Shown: positions 7,855 to 16,131 of the stretch, piece after piece
Numbering within the stretch: the first letter of the stretch is position 1
How the letters are laid out: each line of letters opens with the position of its first letter
Assembly (NCBI GenBank): GCA_947373155.1
Contig: CANBWO010000003.1
Location: forward strand, 72,968 to 108,036
Origin: Microbacteriaceae bacterium
GTDB lineage: Bacteria; Actinomycetota; Actinomycetes; Actinomycetales; Microbacteriaceae
Direction: 5' to 3'
Length of the DNA stretch: 35,069 bases
Program-made: the position numbers and the translations under genes
The notes under the pieces: generated by a model
The model's database searches: none
What the model was told of the DNA's origin: nothing
The model's input: the letters and a program-made list of their open reading frames with translations, nothing else

Positions 7855-8109
7855 ATGGCAGACGTTTACGAAGCCGCATCTGAGGATGTAGTAGAGCACG
7901 CCAAGGCAAACAAGGGCAACATCTTTGCTCGTACCGTTTTGTTCTTCAACCAGGTAATCGGCGAACTCAAGAAGGTCACCCGTCCTACCTACAAAGAGCT
8001 TGTCAACTACACCGGAGTTGTTCTAGCGTTCGTAACCATCGTCATGGTGGTTATCTCGCTACTCGACTGGCTGTTCTCGGTCGTAGTCAACTTCACCTTC
8101 GGTGCTTAG
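7855..8109 (+). CDS. secE: Preprotein translocase subunit SecE
   Basis: An 84-residue inner-membrane subunit of the SecYEG channel. It has one transmembrane helix near the C-terminus (about residues 52-76), preceded by the conserved amphipathic segment with FNQVIGELKKVTRPTYKEL. The N-terminal 25 residues are hydrophilic and acidic, as often seen in actinobacteria. Two ATGs are in frame. The one at 7849 touches the GAGGA ribosome-binding site directly, whereas ATG 7855 lies six bases after it, so 7855 is preferred. It sits between tRNA-Trp and nusG, its usual position. Confidence 0.95.
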   Translation: MADVYEAASEDVVEHAKANKGNIFARTVLFFNQVIGELKKVTRPTYKELVNYTGVVLAFVTIVMVVISLLDWLFSVVVNFTFGA

Positions 8110-8177
8110 TCGGCAACAGCCGCTGCATCAAAAACTTTTGCCGCTAAGGCATCCGCACCAACCGTAAGGAAATGCAC

Positions 8178-9041
8178 GTGAGTGATCTAGAGCGCGACGA
8201 CATCGAGGCACTGGCCCAGGTCGAAGACGCAGCTGCAGACGCAGTCATCGATGAGGCAGACGCCGATTTGGCTGACTTGGCGCTTGATGCTGCCGCTGAG
8301 CTTGAGCAAGACCTTGAGCTTGAGGCCGCCATTGCCGAGACCGTGGCCGAGGCATCCGCCGAGGCAGAGATGGTTGAAGAGGGCGCACCTGCCGACGAGA
8401 CCCCGGTTGAAGAAGACCCATACAAGGTTTTCCGCGATGACCTTCGTAAGCAGCCGGGCAAGTGGTACGTAATCCACAGCTACGCCGGCTACGAGAAGCG
8501 AGTCAAGCAGAACATCGAGACCCGCAAGCAGAGCCTTGAGGGCGGCGAGGACATCTTCCAAATCGAAGTTCCTATGGAAGACACCGTCGAGATTAAGAAC
8601 GGTCAGCGCAAGCTGGTGACCAAGGTTCGCATCCCTGGTTACGTAATGGTCCGCATGGATATGACCGAAGAGTCGTGGGAACTGGTTCGCCACACCCCAG
8701 CAGTTACCGGCTTTGTTGGTAACTCGCAGAACCCAACCCCACTTCGCCCAAGCGAGGCATTCGACATGCTCAAGAGCACTTTCGAGCTTCCAGAAGAAGT
8801 AGCCGCAAAGGCTGCCGGCAAGGGCGGCGTAGCCGTAAAGGGCAAGGGCAAGAACGTTCCTATCGTTACCAACTTCAAGTTGGGCGAGAGCATCATGATC
8901 AAGGACGGCTCATTCGCTGGCCTTCCTGGAACCATCAGCGAAATCAAGCCAGAGAGCGGCAAGCTCACCGTTTTGGTCTCGCTATTCGAGCGTGAAACAC
9001 CAGTGGAGCTTGGTTTCGACCAGGTTGGCCCACTCAACTAA
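8178..9041 (+). CDS. nusG: Transcription termination/antitermination factor NusG
   Basis: NusG binds RNA polymerase and links it to Rho or the ribosome. The NGN domain begins near KWYVIHSYAGYEKRVKQN, and the KOW domain is seen in FKLGESIMIKDGSFAGLPGTI and continues to the end. Ahead of the NGN domain are about 90 residues rich in Asp, Glu and Ala, an extension known from actinobacterial NusG but absent from E. coli NusG. A short Gly/Lys-rich insert (about residues 215-230) separates the two domains. Start choice: AAGGA at 8166-8170 is seven bases before the GTG at 8178 but only one base before the in-frame ATG at 8172. The GTG is therefore favoured, giving 287 residues. Confidence 0.95.
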   Translation: MSDLERDDIEALAQVEDAAADAVIDEADADLADLALDAAAELEQDLELEAAIAETVAEASAEAEMVEEGAPADETPVEEDPYKVFRDDLRKQPGKWYVIHSYAGYEKRVKQNIETRKQSLEGGEDIFQIEVPMEDTVEIKNGQRKLVTKVRIPGYVMVRMDMTEESWELVRHTPAVTGFVGNSQNPTPLRPSEAFDMLKSTFELPEEVAAKAAGKGGVAVKGKGKNVPIVTNFKLGESIMIKDGSFAGLPGTISEIKPESGKLTVLVSLFERETPVELGFDQVGPLN

Positions 9042-9072
9042 TAGATTTCCACCCAACTAAAGGAAAAACAAA

Positions 9073-9504
9073 ATGGCACCGAAGAAGAAGATCACTGGCA
9101 TGATCAAGCTCCAGATCAAGGCAGGCGCTGCTAACCCAGCTCCACCTATTGGTCCAGCTCTTGGTCAGCACGGTGTAAACATCATGGAGTTCTGCAAGCA
9201 GTACAACGACGCAACCGCCGACCAAAAAGGCAACGTTGTTCCTGTAGAGATCACCGTTTACGAAGACCGTTCGTTCACCTTTGTCCTGAAGACCCCTCCT
9301 GCCGCAGAGCTAATCAAAAAGGCTGCTGGCGTTCAGAAGGGCTCGGCTACCCCTCACACCGTGAAGGTTGCCAAGCTAACTCAGGCACAGGTTCGTTCGA
9401 TCGCCGAGATCAAGCAGTCTGACCTCAATGCAAATGACATTGATGCAGCTGCCAAGATCATCGCCGGAACCGCCCGCAGCATGGGCATCACCGTCGAGGC
9501 TTAA
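9073..9504 (+). CDS. rplK: 50S ribosomal protein L11
   Basis: A 143-residue protein of the GTPase-associated centre that binds 23S rRNA with L10/L12. The N-terminal signature with [34 protein letters not shown] is clear. The C-terminal rRNA-binding domain ends in [12 protein letters not shown], the usual L11 ending. An AAAGGA ribosome-binding site precedes the ATG by a normal distance. The gene follows nusG by 31 bp and is probably cotranscribed with it. The 123-base gap to rplA holds two RNA hairpins described separately. Confidence 0.98.
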   Translation: MAPKKKITGMIKLQIKAGAANPAPPIGPALGQHGVNIMEFCKQYNDATADQKGNVVPVEITVYEDRSFTFVLKTPPAAELIKKAAGVQKGSATPHTVKVAKLTQAQVRSIAEIKQSDLNANDIDAAAKIIAGTARSMGITVEA

Positions 9505-9519
9505 TAACTAACCCGCTTG

Positions 9520-9543
9520 GTTCGGTCGCTTGAGCGAGCGAAC
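9520..9543 (+). other. Strong hairpin in the rplK-rplA intergenic region
   Basis: GTTCGGTCGCT and AGCGAGCGAAC form an 11-position stem with one G-G mismatch and a tight TG apex. It lies 16 bases after the rplK stop. No T-run follows. It may help regulate or process the mRNA between the two cistrons. Confidence 0.55.
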
Positions 9544-9561
9544 GAAGCAAACCCTCCAACA

Positions 9562-9599
9562 AGTCGTGGGAGAACCCCGCAGGTTCGTAGACCACAACT
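9562..9599 (+). promoter_or_regulatory. Candidate ribosomal protein L1 autoregulatory site upstream of rplA
   Basis: The segment folds into an outer helix (AGTCGTGG with CCACAACT, one C-A mismatch), an asymmetric internal loop (GAG opposite CGTAGA) and an inner helix (AACC with GGTT around CCGCA). A helix opening into GGGAG on one side is reminiscent of the L1-binding arm of 23S rRNA. L1 is known to repress its own operon by binding an rRNA mimic. The site lies 28 bases before the rplA start. Assignment rests on structure and position only. Confidence 0.5.
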
Positions 9600-9627
9600 G
9601 TGACCTAACAAACAAAGGAATAGCAGC

Positions 9628-10329
9628 ATGGCAAAGCGCAGCAAGGCTTATGAAGAAGCCGCAGCAAAGATTCAAGAAGGCAAGTTTTACACTCCTGCCG
9701 AGGCCGTAACTCTCGTTCGCGAGACCGGTTCAAAGAAGTTCGACTCAACCATCGAGGTTGCAATCAAGTTGGGTGTAGACCCTCGTAAAGCAGACCAGAT
9801 GATCCGCGGCACCGTATCGTTGCCAAACGGAACTGGTAAGACCGCCAAGGTCATCGTTTTCGCTACCGGTGCAGCTGCAGAAGCCGCTATCGCCGCTGGC
9901 GCAGACGAAGTTGGTGGCGACGAGCTTATCGAGAAGGTCGCAGCTGGTTGGGTTGACTTTGACTCCGCAGTTTCCACCCCAGAGCTAATGGGTAAGGTTG
10001 GTCGTCTAGGTAAGGTTCTAGGTCCACGTAACCTTATGCCAAACCCAAAGACCGGAACCGTAACCCCAGATGTAGCTAAGGCAGTTACCGACATCAAGGG
10101 CGGAAAGATCGACTTCCGTGTAGACAAGCAGGCTAACCTGCACTTCATCATTGGTAAGGCATCTTTCACCAAGGAGCAGCTAGGCCAGAACCTAGCAGCA
10201 GCTCTTGATGAAGTTCTTCGTCTAAAGCCATCGAGCGCGAAGGGCATCTACCTTCAGAAGGCAAGCCTTGCGACCACCTTTGGTCCTGGCATTCCTTTGG
10301 ACACCAAGGTGACCAAGGTAGAGTTCTAA
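9628..10329 (+). CDS. rplA: 50S ribosomal protein L1
   Basis: A 233-residue L1-stalk protein that binds 23S rRNA helices 76-78, helps release the E-site tRNA and in many bacteria represses its own mRNA. Diagnostic segments are the [28 protein letters not shown] block in the first half, and [24 protein letters not shown] in the middle followed by the [16 protein letters not shown] strand. AAAGGA precedes the ATG. A strong terminator 14 bp after the stop closes the secE-nusG-rplK-rplA cluster. Leucine codons here are dominated by CTA and CTT, as in the other highly expressed genes of the window. Confidence 0.98.
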   Translation: MAKRSKAYEEAAAKIQEGKFYTPAEAVTLVRETGSKKFDSTIEVAIKLGVDPRKADQMIRGTVSLPNGTGKTAKVIVFATGAAAEAAIAAGADEVGGDELIEKVAAGWVDFDSAVSTPELMGKVGRLGKVLGPRNLMPNPKTGTVTPDVAKAVTDIKGGKIDFRVDKQANLHFIIGKASFTKEQLGQNLAAALDEVLRLKPSSAKGIYLQKASLATTFGPGIPLDTKVTKVEF

Positions 10330-10343
10330 AACTCTTCACTTTA

Positions 10344-10380
10344 GGGGGCTGGGCGCAAAGCCCAGCCCCCTTTACTCTTT
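10344..10380 (+). terminator. Strong intrinsic terminator after rplA
   Basis: GGGGGCTGGGC, loop GCAAA, then GCCCAGCCCCC makes a perfect 11-bp stem, followed by TTTACTCTTT. It ends the ribosomal protein transcript. Confidence 0.93.
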
Positions 10381-10459
10381 AATAGAACACAACTAGATGG
10401 GCGGGATATTGTCACAGAAGGCCTTCGGCGCTGCAACGCTGCTTGATTCCAAGGATCCG

Positions 10460-11863
10460 ATGGGGTTGCGCACCAGCGCACCGCTGCTAGACGGATGGCT
10501 TCGCGACATGGAAACGGACCGATCTCCGTTTCAAATCCCCGGCCACAAGGGCCGAACCGACCTAACGGGAGCTATCGTCGATGGCGACATTCCGGTTTTA
10601 CCGGGTAACCATCCCCACCGAATCTCCCCGAGCTTAATCCTTGAGGCCGAGGCTTTGGCGGCCCAGCTCTGGGGAGCGGACCTATGCCGATTTGGGGTCA
10701 ATGGCTCTAGCGGCTCGAACCACGCAGCCGTGATGGCAGTGGCTGGTCCTGGCGACAAAGTGATTGTTAGCCGCACACTGCACAAGAGCGTTTTGGTTGG
10801 ACTGGTGTACGCGGGAGTGACCCCGATTTGGGTTCGCCCAGAAATCAACGTGGCAACTGGTTTGCCAGAGTACCTTCCTAGTCACAAACTTGAGGAAACA
10901 TTGGCAAAGCACCCTGATGCCAAGGCTGTGCTCATTGGTGAGCCAAGCTACGTGGGAACTATGAGCAATATTCCAAGGCTCTCCGCAGTGGCCCACTCCT
11001 ATGGCATTCCGCTTGTGGTTGATGCAGCCTGGGCTGCTCACTTTGGGTTCCACCCAGACCTGCCTAATCACCCATTGGCCGAAGGCGCGGACATCGTTGT
11101 TACCTCGGCTCATAAGACTCTGCCCTCGTATTCGCAGGCTTCTTTTGTTTTGGTAAAAGGCGATTACGTTGACCTGCCGCGTTTCAACAAGATGTTTGAC
11201 TCAACGCAAACCACTTCCATGTCTGGTCGTATTTTGGCCAGCATCGATGCCGCTCGTGCGCTGCTTGCTAGGCATGGAGAAGAGCTAATCGGCCCGGTTA
11301 TCAAGGCAACTCAAGTTGGTCGCGACGCCCTGCGTGCTGCTGGGATTGGCGTGATTGATGGTGAGTACATCGACCCGCTCAAGTTGGTTATTTTGCTGGC
11401 AGAAACCGGTGCCGATGGCAATGCGGTGGAGGCTGATTTGTTGGCCGCAAACATCGATGTTGAGATGGCCAACCGCGACTTAATCATTCCAATGATCACC
11501 TTTGCCGACACCCCGGACCGCATTCAAGATTTGATTCGTCGAATCATCGCTAGCGTGAACGCGCACCGCGGTGAGCCTCGCAAGATTTCGGTGGCGGCTG
11601 CATTTAGCATCGAACCCGAAGTTGTGGTTACCCCGCGCGAGGCGTTTTTTAGTACTTACGAAGTGGTGGACAGCTCGTTGGCAGTTGGCCGGGTTAGCGC
11701 TGAGATGATTTGCCCTTACCCACCAGGTGTTCCTGTTTTGTCGCCCGGGGAGCGAATCACCAAAGATGCCCTGGATGCACTTTTCGAGGCGCGAGACTCC
11801 GGAACGCGAATCGCCTTTGTAGCCGATAGAACGCTGAAGACGCTAAAGGTGCTGCCGCTTTAG
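10460..11863 (+). CDS. Orn/Lys/Arg decarboxylase family PLP enzyme
   Basis: A fold-type I PLP decarboxylase of the short Gram-positive type (467 residues from this start). It shows FQIPGHKGR near the N-terminus, FGVNGSSGSNHAAVMA (cofactor phosphate site), and the PLP lysine K219 in SAHKTLPSYSQ (240 if counted from base 10397). The C-terminal OKR_DC domain is visible in VVTPREAFFSTYE and ICPYPPGVPVLSPGE. It would remove CO2 from a basic amino acid to give a polyamine precursor such as cadaverine, putrescine or agmatine; the substrate cannot be told. ATG 10460 has AAGGA four bases upstream and begins at the usual domain edge. An in-frame ATG at 10397 adds 21 residues but has no ribosome-binding site. 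The stop is only 4 bp from the end of the convergent helicase gene. Confidence 0.88.
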   Translation: MGLRTSAPLLDGWLRDMETDRSPFQIPGHKGRTDLTGAIVDGDIPVLPGNHPHRISPSLILEAEALAAQLWGADLCRFGVNGSSGSNHAAVMAVAGPGDKVIVSRTLHKSVLVGLVYAGVTPIWVRPEINVATGLPEYLPSHKLEETLAKHPDAKAVLIGEPSYVGTMSNIPRLSAVAHSYGIPLVVDAAWAAHFGFHPDLPNHPLAEGADIVVTSAHKTLPSYSQASFVLVKGDYVDLPRFNKMFDSTQTTSMSGRILASIDAARALLARHGEELIGPVIKATQVGRDALRAAGIGVIDGEYIDPLKLVILLAETGADGNAVEADLLAANIDVEMANRDLIIPMITFADTPDRIQDLIRRIIASVNAHRGEPRKISVAAAFSIEPEVVVTPREAFFSTYEVVDSSLAVGRVSAEMICPYPPGVPVLSPGERITKDALDALFEARDSGTRIAFVADRTLKTLKVLPL

Positions 11864-11867
11864 GGTG

Positions 11868-14800
11868 TTACTTCTGCTCTTGGTTAGCGAACGAGAGTGT
11901 TCCGAGCAATCGGCTAACTCCCTTTAGGTCTTCGACCGAGTTGAAATCGGGGCTGAGTAACTCTGGCGAGTAGATCAGGTAGGCCGTTGCCTTGGCTCTG
12001 GAGATTGCCACGTTTAACCGGTTGCGGTTCAGCACGAACTCAAGACCGCGTGGGGTGTCTGCGGCCGACGACGAGGTGAGACTGTAAATCACGGCCATGG
12101 CTTCTTTTCCCTGGAATCTGTCTACAGTGCCGACCGGAATGTTAGGCAAGCCCGCGTTCTTTAGCGCCTGCTCTAGCAGGTCTACCTGCGCGTTGAATGG
12201 CGCAATCACCATAATCTGGTCTTGAGCCAAAACTGCAGCAAGCTTTTGGGCCAACTCCACGGCCACGGCTACTTCCTGGGGGCTGTGCGAGGCATTTGTC
12301 TGGTGGTGAACTGGCACCGGAATCAAACCAACCGGGACGGTTGGGATTACGTTCTGGCTGGTAGAAGCATGTGCCGAAAGTTTGCCCTGATACGCCAACC
12401 AGCTCACTGGCTCATTTACCCGCGGGTGCATTCTGCGAGTTTGAGAGACAAAATACCCAGAGTCTGACGGTAGGAGTTCGTTGGTGCCCATGTAGTGTCC
12501 CAGCGCAGAATTATCGACCCCGCCTGGATGAACCGCTTGAACCACCTGCGTGAGCTGCATGGGGTCTCCGAGAAGCACCAGATTCTTGGTAGCTACGCCA
12601 ACCCCGATTGCGTCTACGAGGGAAAATTGGGCAGCCTCATCGATGAATACATAGTCCAGATCGAGGGCTATGAAGGAATCGCTGGTTAGATTCCAAGCGG
12701 TACCACCAACCACAAAGCCAGACCTTTGCTTAGCCTTGAAGACCTCTACCGCCCTGGAATCCTTGATGGGCTCCCATGGGTTGGTGTTGCGACCGCGATC
12801 TTTGGAGTTTCGTCTTTTTGCGATTGCCTCGGGCGGGACGCCCGCTTCGATGCAGGCAAGCAAGAGGTTTTCTACTGCGCTATGAGAGTTGGCAACAACT
12901 CCCACCTTTTTGCCCGCTGCCTGCAGTGCTCGAATGGCTCGAGAAGCCAGGTAGGTTTTGCCGGAACCTGGTGGCCCTTGAATGGCCAGCGTGCTGTTGT
13001 TCAGCTTGAACACCGCATCGATGATTGCACTTTCCAATTGGCCCTCTTGGCCTTCAGGAAGCGGCTGACCTGAGAGGTTAGGCGTTCTTCTGAGCAGCAG
13101 ATCCAACACAGCGGAGTTTCCCGGTGTTGGATCTGCGGGGTCTTGCCACAGGCTGGTGAGTTTTCGCGCGTGATTTGCTACCGCTACCTGCTTGCTGCCG
13201 GCAGGCACCAAATCGTTTGCAAAGATCCCGTTAGGCTCGGCCGCAGTGGAGCCCGGCCCCAGTTTCCGGCTGAATACGACTTGACCCTCGGTTACGCGTC
13301 TGACAGTTCCGAAATCCCAGGTGTTAGTGCCAGACATGAGGGGGTAGCGAACAAAGATTTTGTCATCGGCTTTGAAAAAATGAGTTTGGTCGGGGCCTAA
13401 CCGATAGATGTATTCTTCGCCATCGAAGTCGACGGAATCGATTGCCAAACCTTTTCGGTCATGATCCAGGTCTTCGGGCAACGCTTGCGTGAGGATGAAG
13501 ACGCGCAGCCAAAAGGCCACTGCCTCGCGTTTGTAGAACATCATGGAATGCGCCAGAGCCAGCCATGCCGAGAGGTGCGACTCTAGTTGCGGGTTTGCGT
13601 CTGATTGAACAAGGGCGGTTTTGGCCAAGAGTTGGTCGGTCTCTACTTGAATACGTTCGAGTTCGGCCCTGGCCTGGGCCGCGGTGGAATCGTTAGGTTG
13701 ACTTTGGGCCTGGTCTTCTCGGGCTAGCTTTTGAGTTTGAATCGCTAAAAGCCACTCCTGATACTTAGTGGAAGCACCTGGAAGTTCCGAAAGCCAGTTA
13801 TAAAGGTGAAGTGTGGAAACGCAGTCGTCTTTGTTGTATTCGTAAATAGCCTCTAGTAGTGCCTTTGCCTCTGGCCCGTCTGGTTCAACCGCGATTGCCT
13901 CGCGATATAGGTCGTATTCAACGATGCTGTCGCCCGCGTTTTTTACCTTCTCGGATCGAGTCAGCTTCTCCGGGTAGAAGGCCTCTAGCTTCTTGATGGA
14001 ATAGCCTTCGAACCCGGCAAAAATCGAGTTAGTTACCACCGAGTACAGGTCTACAAACTTATTGGCTTCTACAAGCCACTCCACTTCTTGTGCCTTGATG
14101 CCGTGGCGCTCCGATAGATGGCGCATGGCCGATACCTCGTAAGACGCGTAGTGATAGATGTGGGCGTCTGGATAGCGTTTTAGGCGCTCAACTGCAAAGT
14201 CGATGAAATCGGCGAAAGCGTTGGCCTCCGCTGGCCGATCGTGAGCCCAGAAGTCGATGAACTCCGTTTCTTGACCGTTGCGAATGATGGACCCAAATAG
14301 GTACTCCAGCCCGCCCGGCCCAAAGTAAGGAAACCCTTCCATGTCGAAGAAAATGTCGCCCTCAGATGCAGTGGGCATGACCTCGATTGCCGGGTTTTCG
14401 ATCATGAGGTAGACCGGCTTGCCGGTACTAATGGTCTGGGTTTGAACCAGGGCTTGGTTGCGAAGTTTGACAAACGTTGGCAACTTGAGATCGCTCGGGC
14501 ACTGTGAGTCATCAAGCAAAGCCAGCTGAGACATGGTGTGGATGCCCGCTTGATTGAGTTTGGCGATTTGATCTTTGCGAATGTTGGCAACCAGTTGTAG
14601 GTGGTCTACTTCGTGGCGTTGCTGAACACAAAGTTCCTCGTAATCGCACTTTTTGCAAAGTGCCGCAGTTGGGCAAAATTTCTCAAGGTTTTGCCACAGG
14701 AGCCAACTTTGGTCTTGGTCTTGAGCCAGACGCTGAGCCGCAAGTTCAATCTTGGTTCGAGCTTCACGGGTTGCCGGTAGCAAGTCAATTTGGTCGAATA

Positions 14801-15395
14801 GCACAACCGAGCGATCTCCCATGAGTAAGCCATGCTTGCCCGGATGGTTGAATCCGATATCAATAAGTGCATCTATGTATAGGCCAACCTGCAACAGATT
14901 TTCTGGTTTTGGGCGAGCCGCCAGCTTTGCGTCTAGAACAAAGTAATGACCAATTTGCCCCTGCCCATTTGGCTCGACAACCAAAGTCTGGCCAGAGAAT
15001 GAGACCGAGTAATCGGCGCGAATTAGGAAGTCTGGTCGTCCGTTGAACTTGGTGTTGCCCACCAAGTGCTCTAAGGTTCCCTGGTAGATAACGGGAACGC
15101 CTTGTTTCATTAGGTCTCTGGTTGCGGCGAATTGGTCTGGCAGGCTTTGATCAGGTTTTTGAACCTGGCCGTCTGGCAGAGCCGAAACAAAGTCGGCTTC
15201 TATTTGGTCCTCGAATTTGAAACCATATTTGCTTGGCAGTTGAGGAACTTGGGTTTTTAAAGGCGCAATTTGAGCCCCTAGGCCCTCTGGGTCTAGGGCA
15301 ACCGCCAGAGCAAGGTGCAAGCAGTGTTGGCAGCCAGCCGCACGCATTAGGTCTCGAGAGTTGAACGAGACAGTATCCCCACCGATAATCTTCAT
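11868..15395 (-). CDS. TM0106-type RecB-like nuclease fused to SF1 (Dna2-like) helicase
   Basis: This 1175-residue protein has three parts. The N-terminal third is a RecB/Cas4-like nuclease, with cysteines C22 and C25 near the start and a later CPTAALCKKCDYEELC cluster, as in iron-sulphur nucleases. The middle has an RNase H-like/YprB-type domain starting at FFDMEGFPYF with the conserved acidic pair in DMEG. The C-terminal third is a superfamily 1 helicase, with Walker A GPPGSGKT (K813), Walker B FIDEAAQ (D919-E920), motif III LLGDPMQLTQV and the final LNVAISRAK motif. The architecture is that of Dna2-like nuclease-helicases, found in many actinobacteria and suspected in DNA repair or RNA/DNA processing. 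No phage-defence partner lies next to it. It ends 4 bp from the convergent decarboxylase gene and is divergent from the two-component operon. No good ribosome-binding site is seen before the ATG. Confidence 0.87.
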   Translation of the reverse strand: MKIIGGDTVSFNSRDLMRAAGCQHCLHLALAVALDPEGLGAQIAPLKTQVPQLPSKYGFKFEDQIEADFVSALPDGQVQKPDQSLPDQFAATRDLMKQGVPVIYQGTLEHLVGNTKFNGRPDFLIRADYSVSFSGQTLVVEPNGQGQIGHYFVLDAKLAARPKPENLLQVGLYIDALIDIGFNHPGKHGLLMGDRSVVLFDQIDLLPATREARTKIELAAQRLAQDQDQSWLLWQNLEKFCPTAALCKKCDYEELCVQQRHEVDHLQLVANIRKDQIAKLNQAGIHTMSQLALLDDSQCPSDLKLPTFVKLRNQALVQTQTISTGKPVYLMIENPAIEVMPTASEGDIFFDMEGFPYFGPGGLEYLFGSIIRNGQETEFIDFWAHDRPAEANAFADFIDFAVERLKRYPDAHIYHYASYEVSAMRHLSERHGIKAQEVEWLVEANKFVDLYSVVTNSIFAGFEGYSIKKLEAFYPEKLTRSEKVKNAGDSIVEYDLYREAIAVEPDGPEAKALLEAIYEYNKDDCVSTLHLYNWLSELPGASTKYQEWLLAIQTQKLAREDQAQSQPNDSTAAQARAELERIQVETDQLLAKTALVQSDANPQLESHLSAWLALAHSMMFYKREAVAFWLRVFILTQALPEDLDHDRKGLAIDSVDFDGEEYIYRLGPDQTHFFKADDKIFVRYPLMSGTNTWDFGTVRRVTEGQVVFSRKLGPGSTAAEPNGIFANDLVPAGSKQVAVANHARKLTSLWQDPADPTPGNSAVLDLLLRRTPNLSGQPLPEGQEGQLESAIIDAVFKLNNSTLAIQGPPGSGKTYLASRAIRALQAAGKKVGVVANSHSAVENLLLACIEAGVPPEAIAKRRNSKDRGRNTNPWEPIKDSRAVEVFKAKQRSGFVVGGTAWNLTSDSFIALDLDYVFIDEAAQFSLVDAIGVGVATKNLVLLGDPMQLTQVVQAVHPGGVDNSALGHYMGTNELLPSDSGYFVSQTRRMHPRVNEPVSWLAYQGKLSAHASTSQNVIPTVPVGLIPVPVHHQTNASHSPQEVAVAVELAQKLAAVLAQDQIMVIAPFNAQVDLLEQALKNAGLPNIPVGTVDRFQGKEAMAVIYSLTSSSAADTPRGLEFVLNRNRLNVAISRAKATAYLIYSPELLSPDFNSVEDLKGVSRLLGTLSFANQEQK

Positions 15396-15480
15396 GTTTT
15401 GATTGTTTCATCTACCCCTGACAATGCAGAATAGACTAAGTTTTTAGTGAAAAAGCGAAACGTTTTTGTGGAGGGGTCCA

Positions 15481-16128
15481 ATGTATCGTCGCCACATCGT
15501 CGTTGTGGAAAATGAGTCGCTTTTGCGCGACTTGATCGCACAAACTCTTGAGGGTCATGATTTCAGTGTTGCCACCGCTGCCAACGTAGCGGACGCCAAG
15601 CGCGCAGTGGCCAGCACCGACCCAGACGCAGTCGTTGTAGATATCGAGCTTGGCCCAGGACCTAACGGTTTCGATTTTGCCGAATTCATGCAGCGCACCT
15701 CGCCAGATGTGGGAATCGTATTCCTCACCAACATCCCTGACCCGCGTTTTGTGGGTAAGGAGAAGAAGGTAGTTCCTTCTAACTCGGCCTACCTGCGCAA
15801 GTCCCAGCTGGTCAATAGCAATGAACTCATCGATGCATTGGATGCGGTGCTTCGCGATCGCGCCAGCGTAAAGTATCGTCACGATTTGGATTCCACAAGA
15901 CCGCTAGCGGCGCTTTCCAAGAAGCAACTTGGCGTACTCGCTCTGGTTGCGCAGGGAATGAGTAATAGCCAAATTGCGGACCTCAGAGGAACTACGGTCC
16001 GAGCGGTTGAGGGCATGGTTAGCCGAGTTTTTGAGGCGCTAAACATCAGCACCAGTGCAGATGGCAACGCTCGTGTTGAGGCTGCTAGAACCTTTCTAAA
16101 GGCGACTGGCAATATCGCAGGAGACTAA
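15481..16128 (+). CDS. LuxR/NarL-family response regulator
   Basis: A 215-residue DNA-binding response regulator. The receiver domain occupies residues 1-125, with the probable phospho-acceptor D54 in VVVDIELG, the switch threonine in IVFLTN and the lysine in AYLRKSQ. The LuxR-type helix-turn-helix lies at about residues 145-195, starting at LSKKQLGVLALVAQGMSNSQIA. The usual acidic pair at the end of strand 1 (commonly DD) reads E10-N11, a change that may weaken Mg binding. ATG 15481 is chosen because GAGGGG lies four bases upstream. The cognate histidine kinase follows after 3 bp. A possible -10 box (TAGACT) is at 15432-15437. Confidence 0.9.
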   Translation: MYRRHIVVVENESLLRDLIAQTLEGHDFSVATAANVADAKRAVASTDPDAVVVDIELGPGPNGFDFAEFMQRTSPDVGIVFLTNIPDPRFVGKEKKVVPSNSAYLRKSQLVNSNELIDALDAVLRDRASVKYRHDLDSTRPLAALSKKQLGVLALVAQGMSNSQIADLRGTTVRAVEGMVSRVFEALNISTSADGNARVEAARTFLKATGNIAGD

Positions 16129-16131
16129 CTA

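Noticed and set aside
8144-8461. Open frame on the minus strand opposite the nusG N-terminus
   Set aside because: It is a Ser/Ala-rich shadow of the acidic Asp/Glu/Ala repeat of NusG, without ribosome site or domain.
9687-10247. 186-codon open frame opposite rplA
   Set aside because: It is antisense to a certain ribosomal protein gene and shows no recognisable motif.
10397-10459. Extended N-terminus of the decarboxylase from ATG 10397
   Set aside because: No Shine-Dalgarno precedes it and the extra 21 residues fall outside the family domain. ATG 10460 has AAGGA at good spacing. A leaderless start at 10397 is not fully excluded.
11868-15395. Nuclease-helicase as part of a phage-defence system
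   Set aside because: Neighbours are a decarboxylase and a two-component system. No methylase, restriction subunit, toxin, reverse transcriptase or CRISPR feature lies near it.
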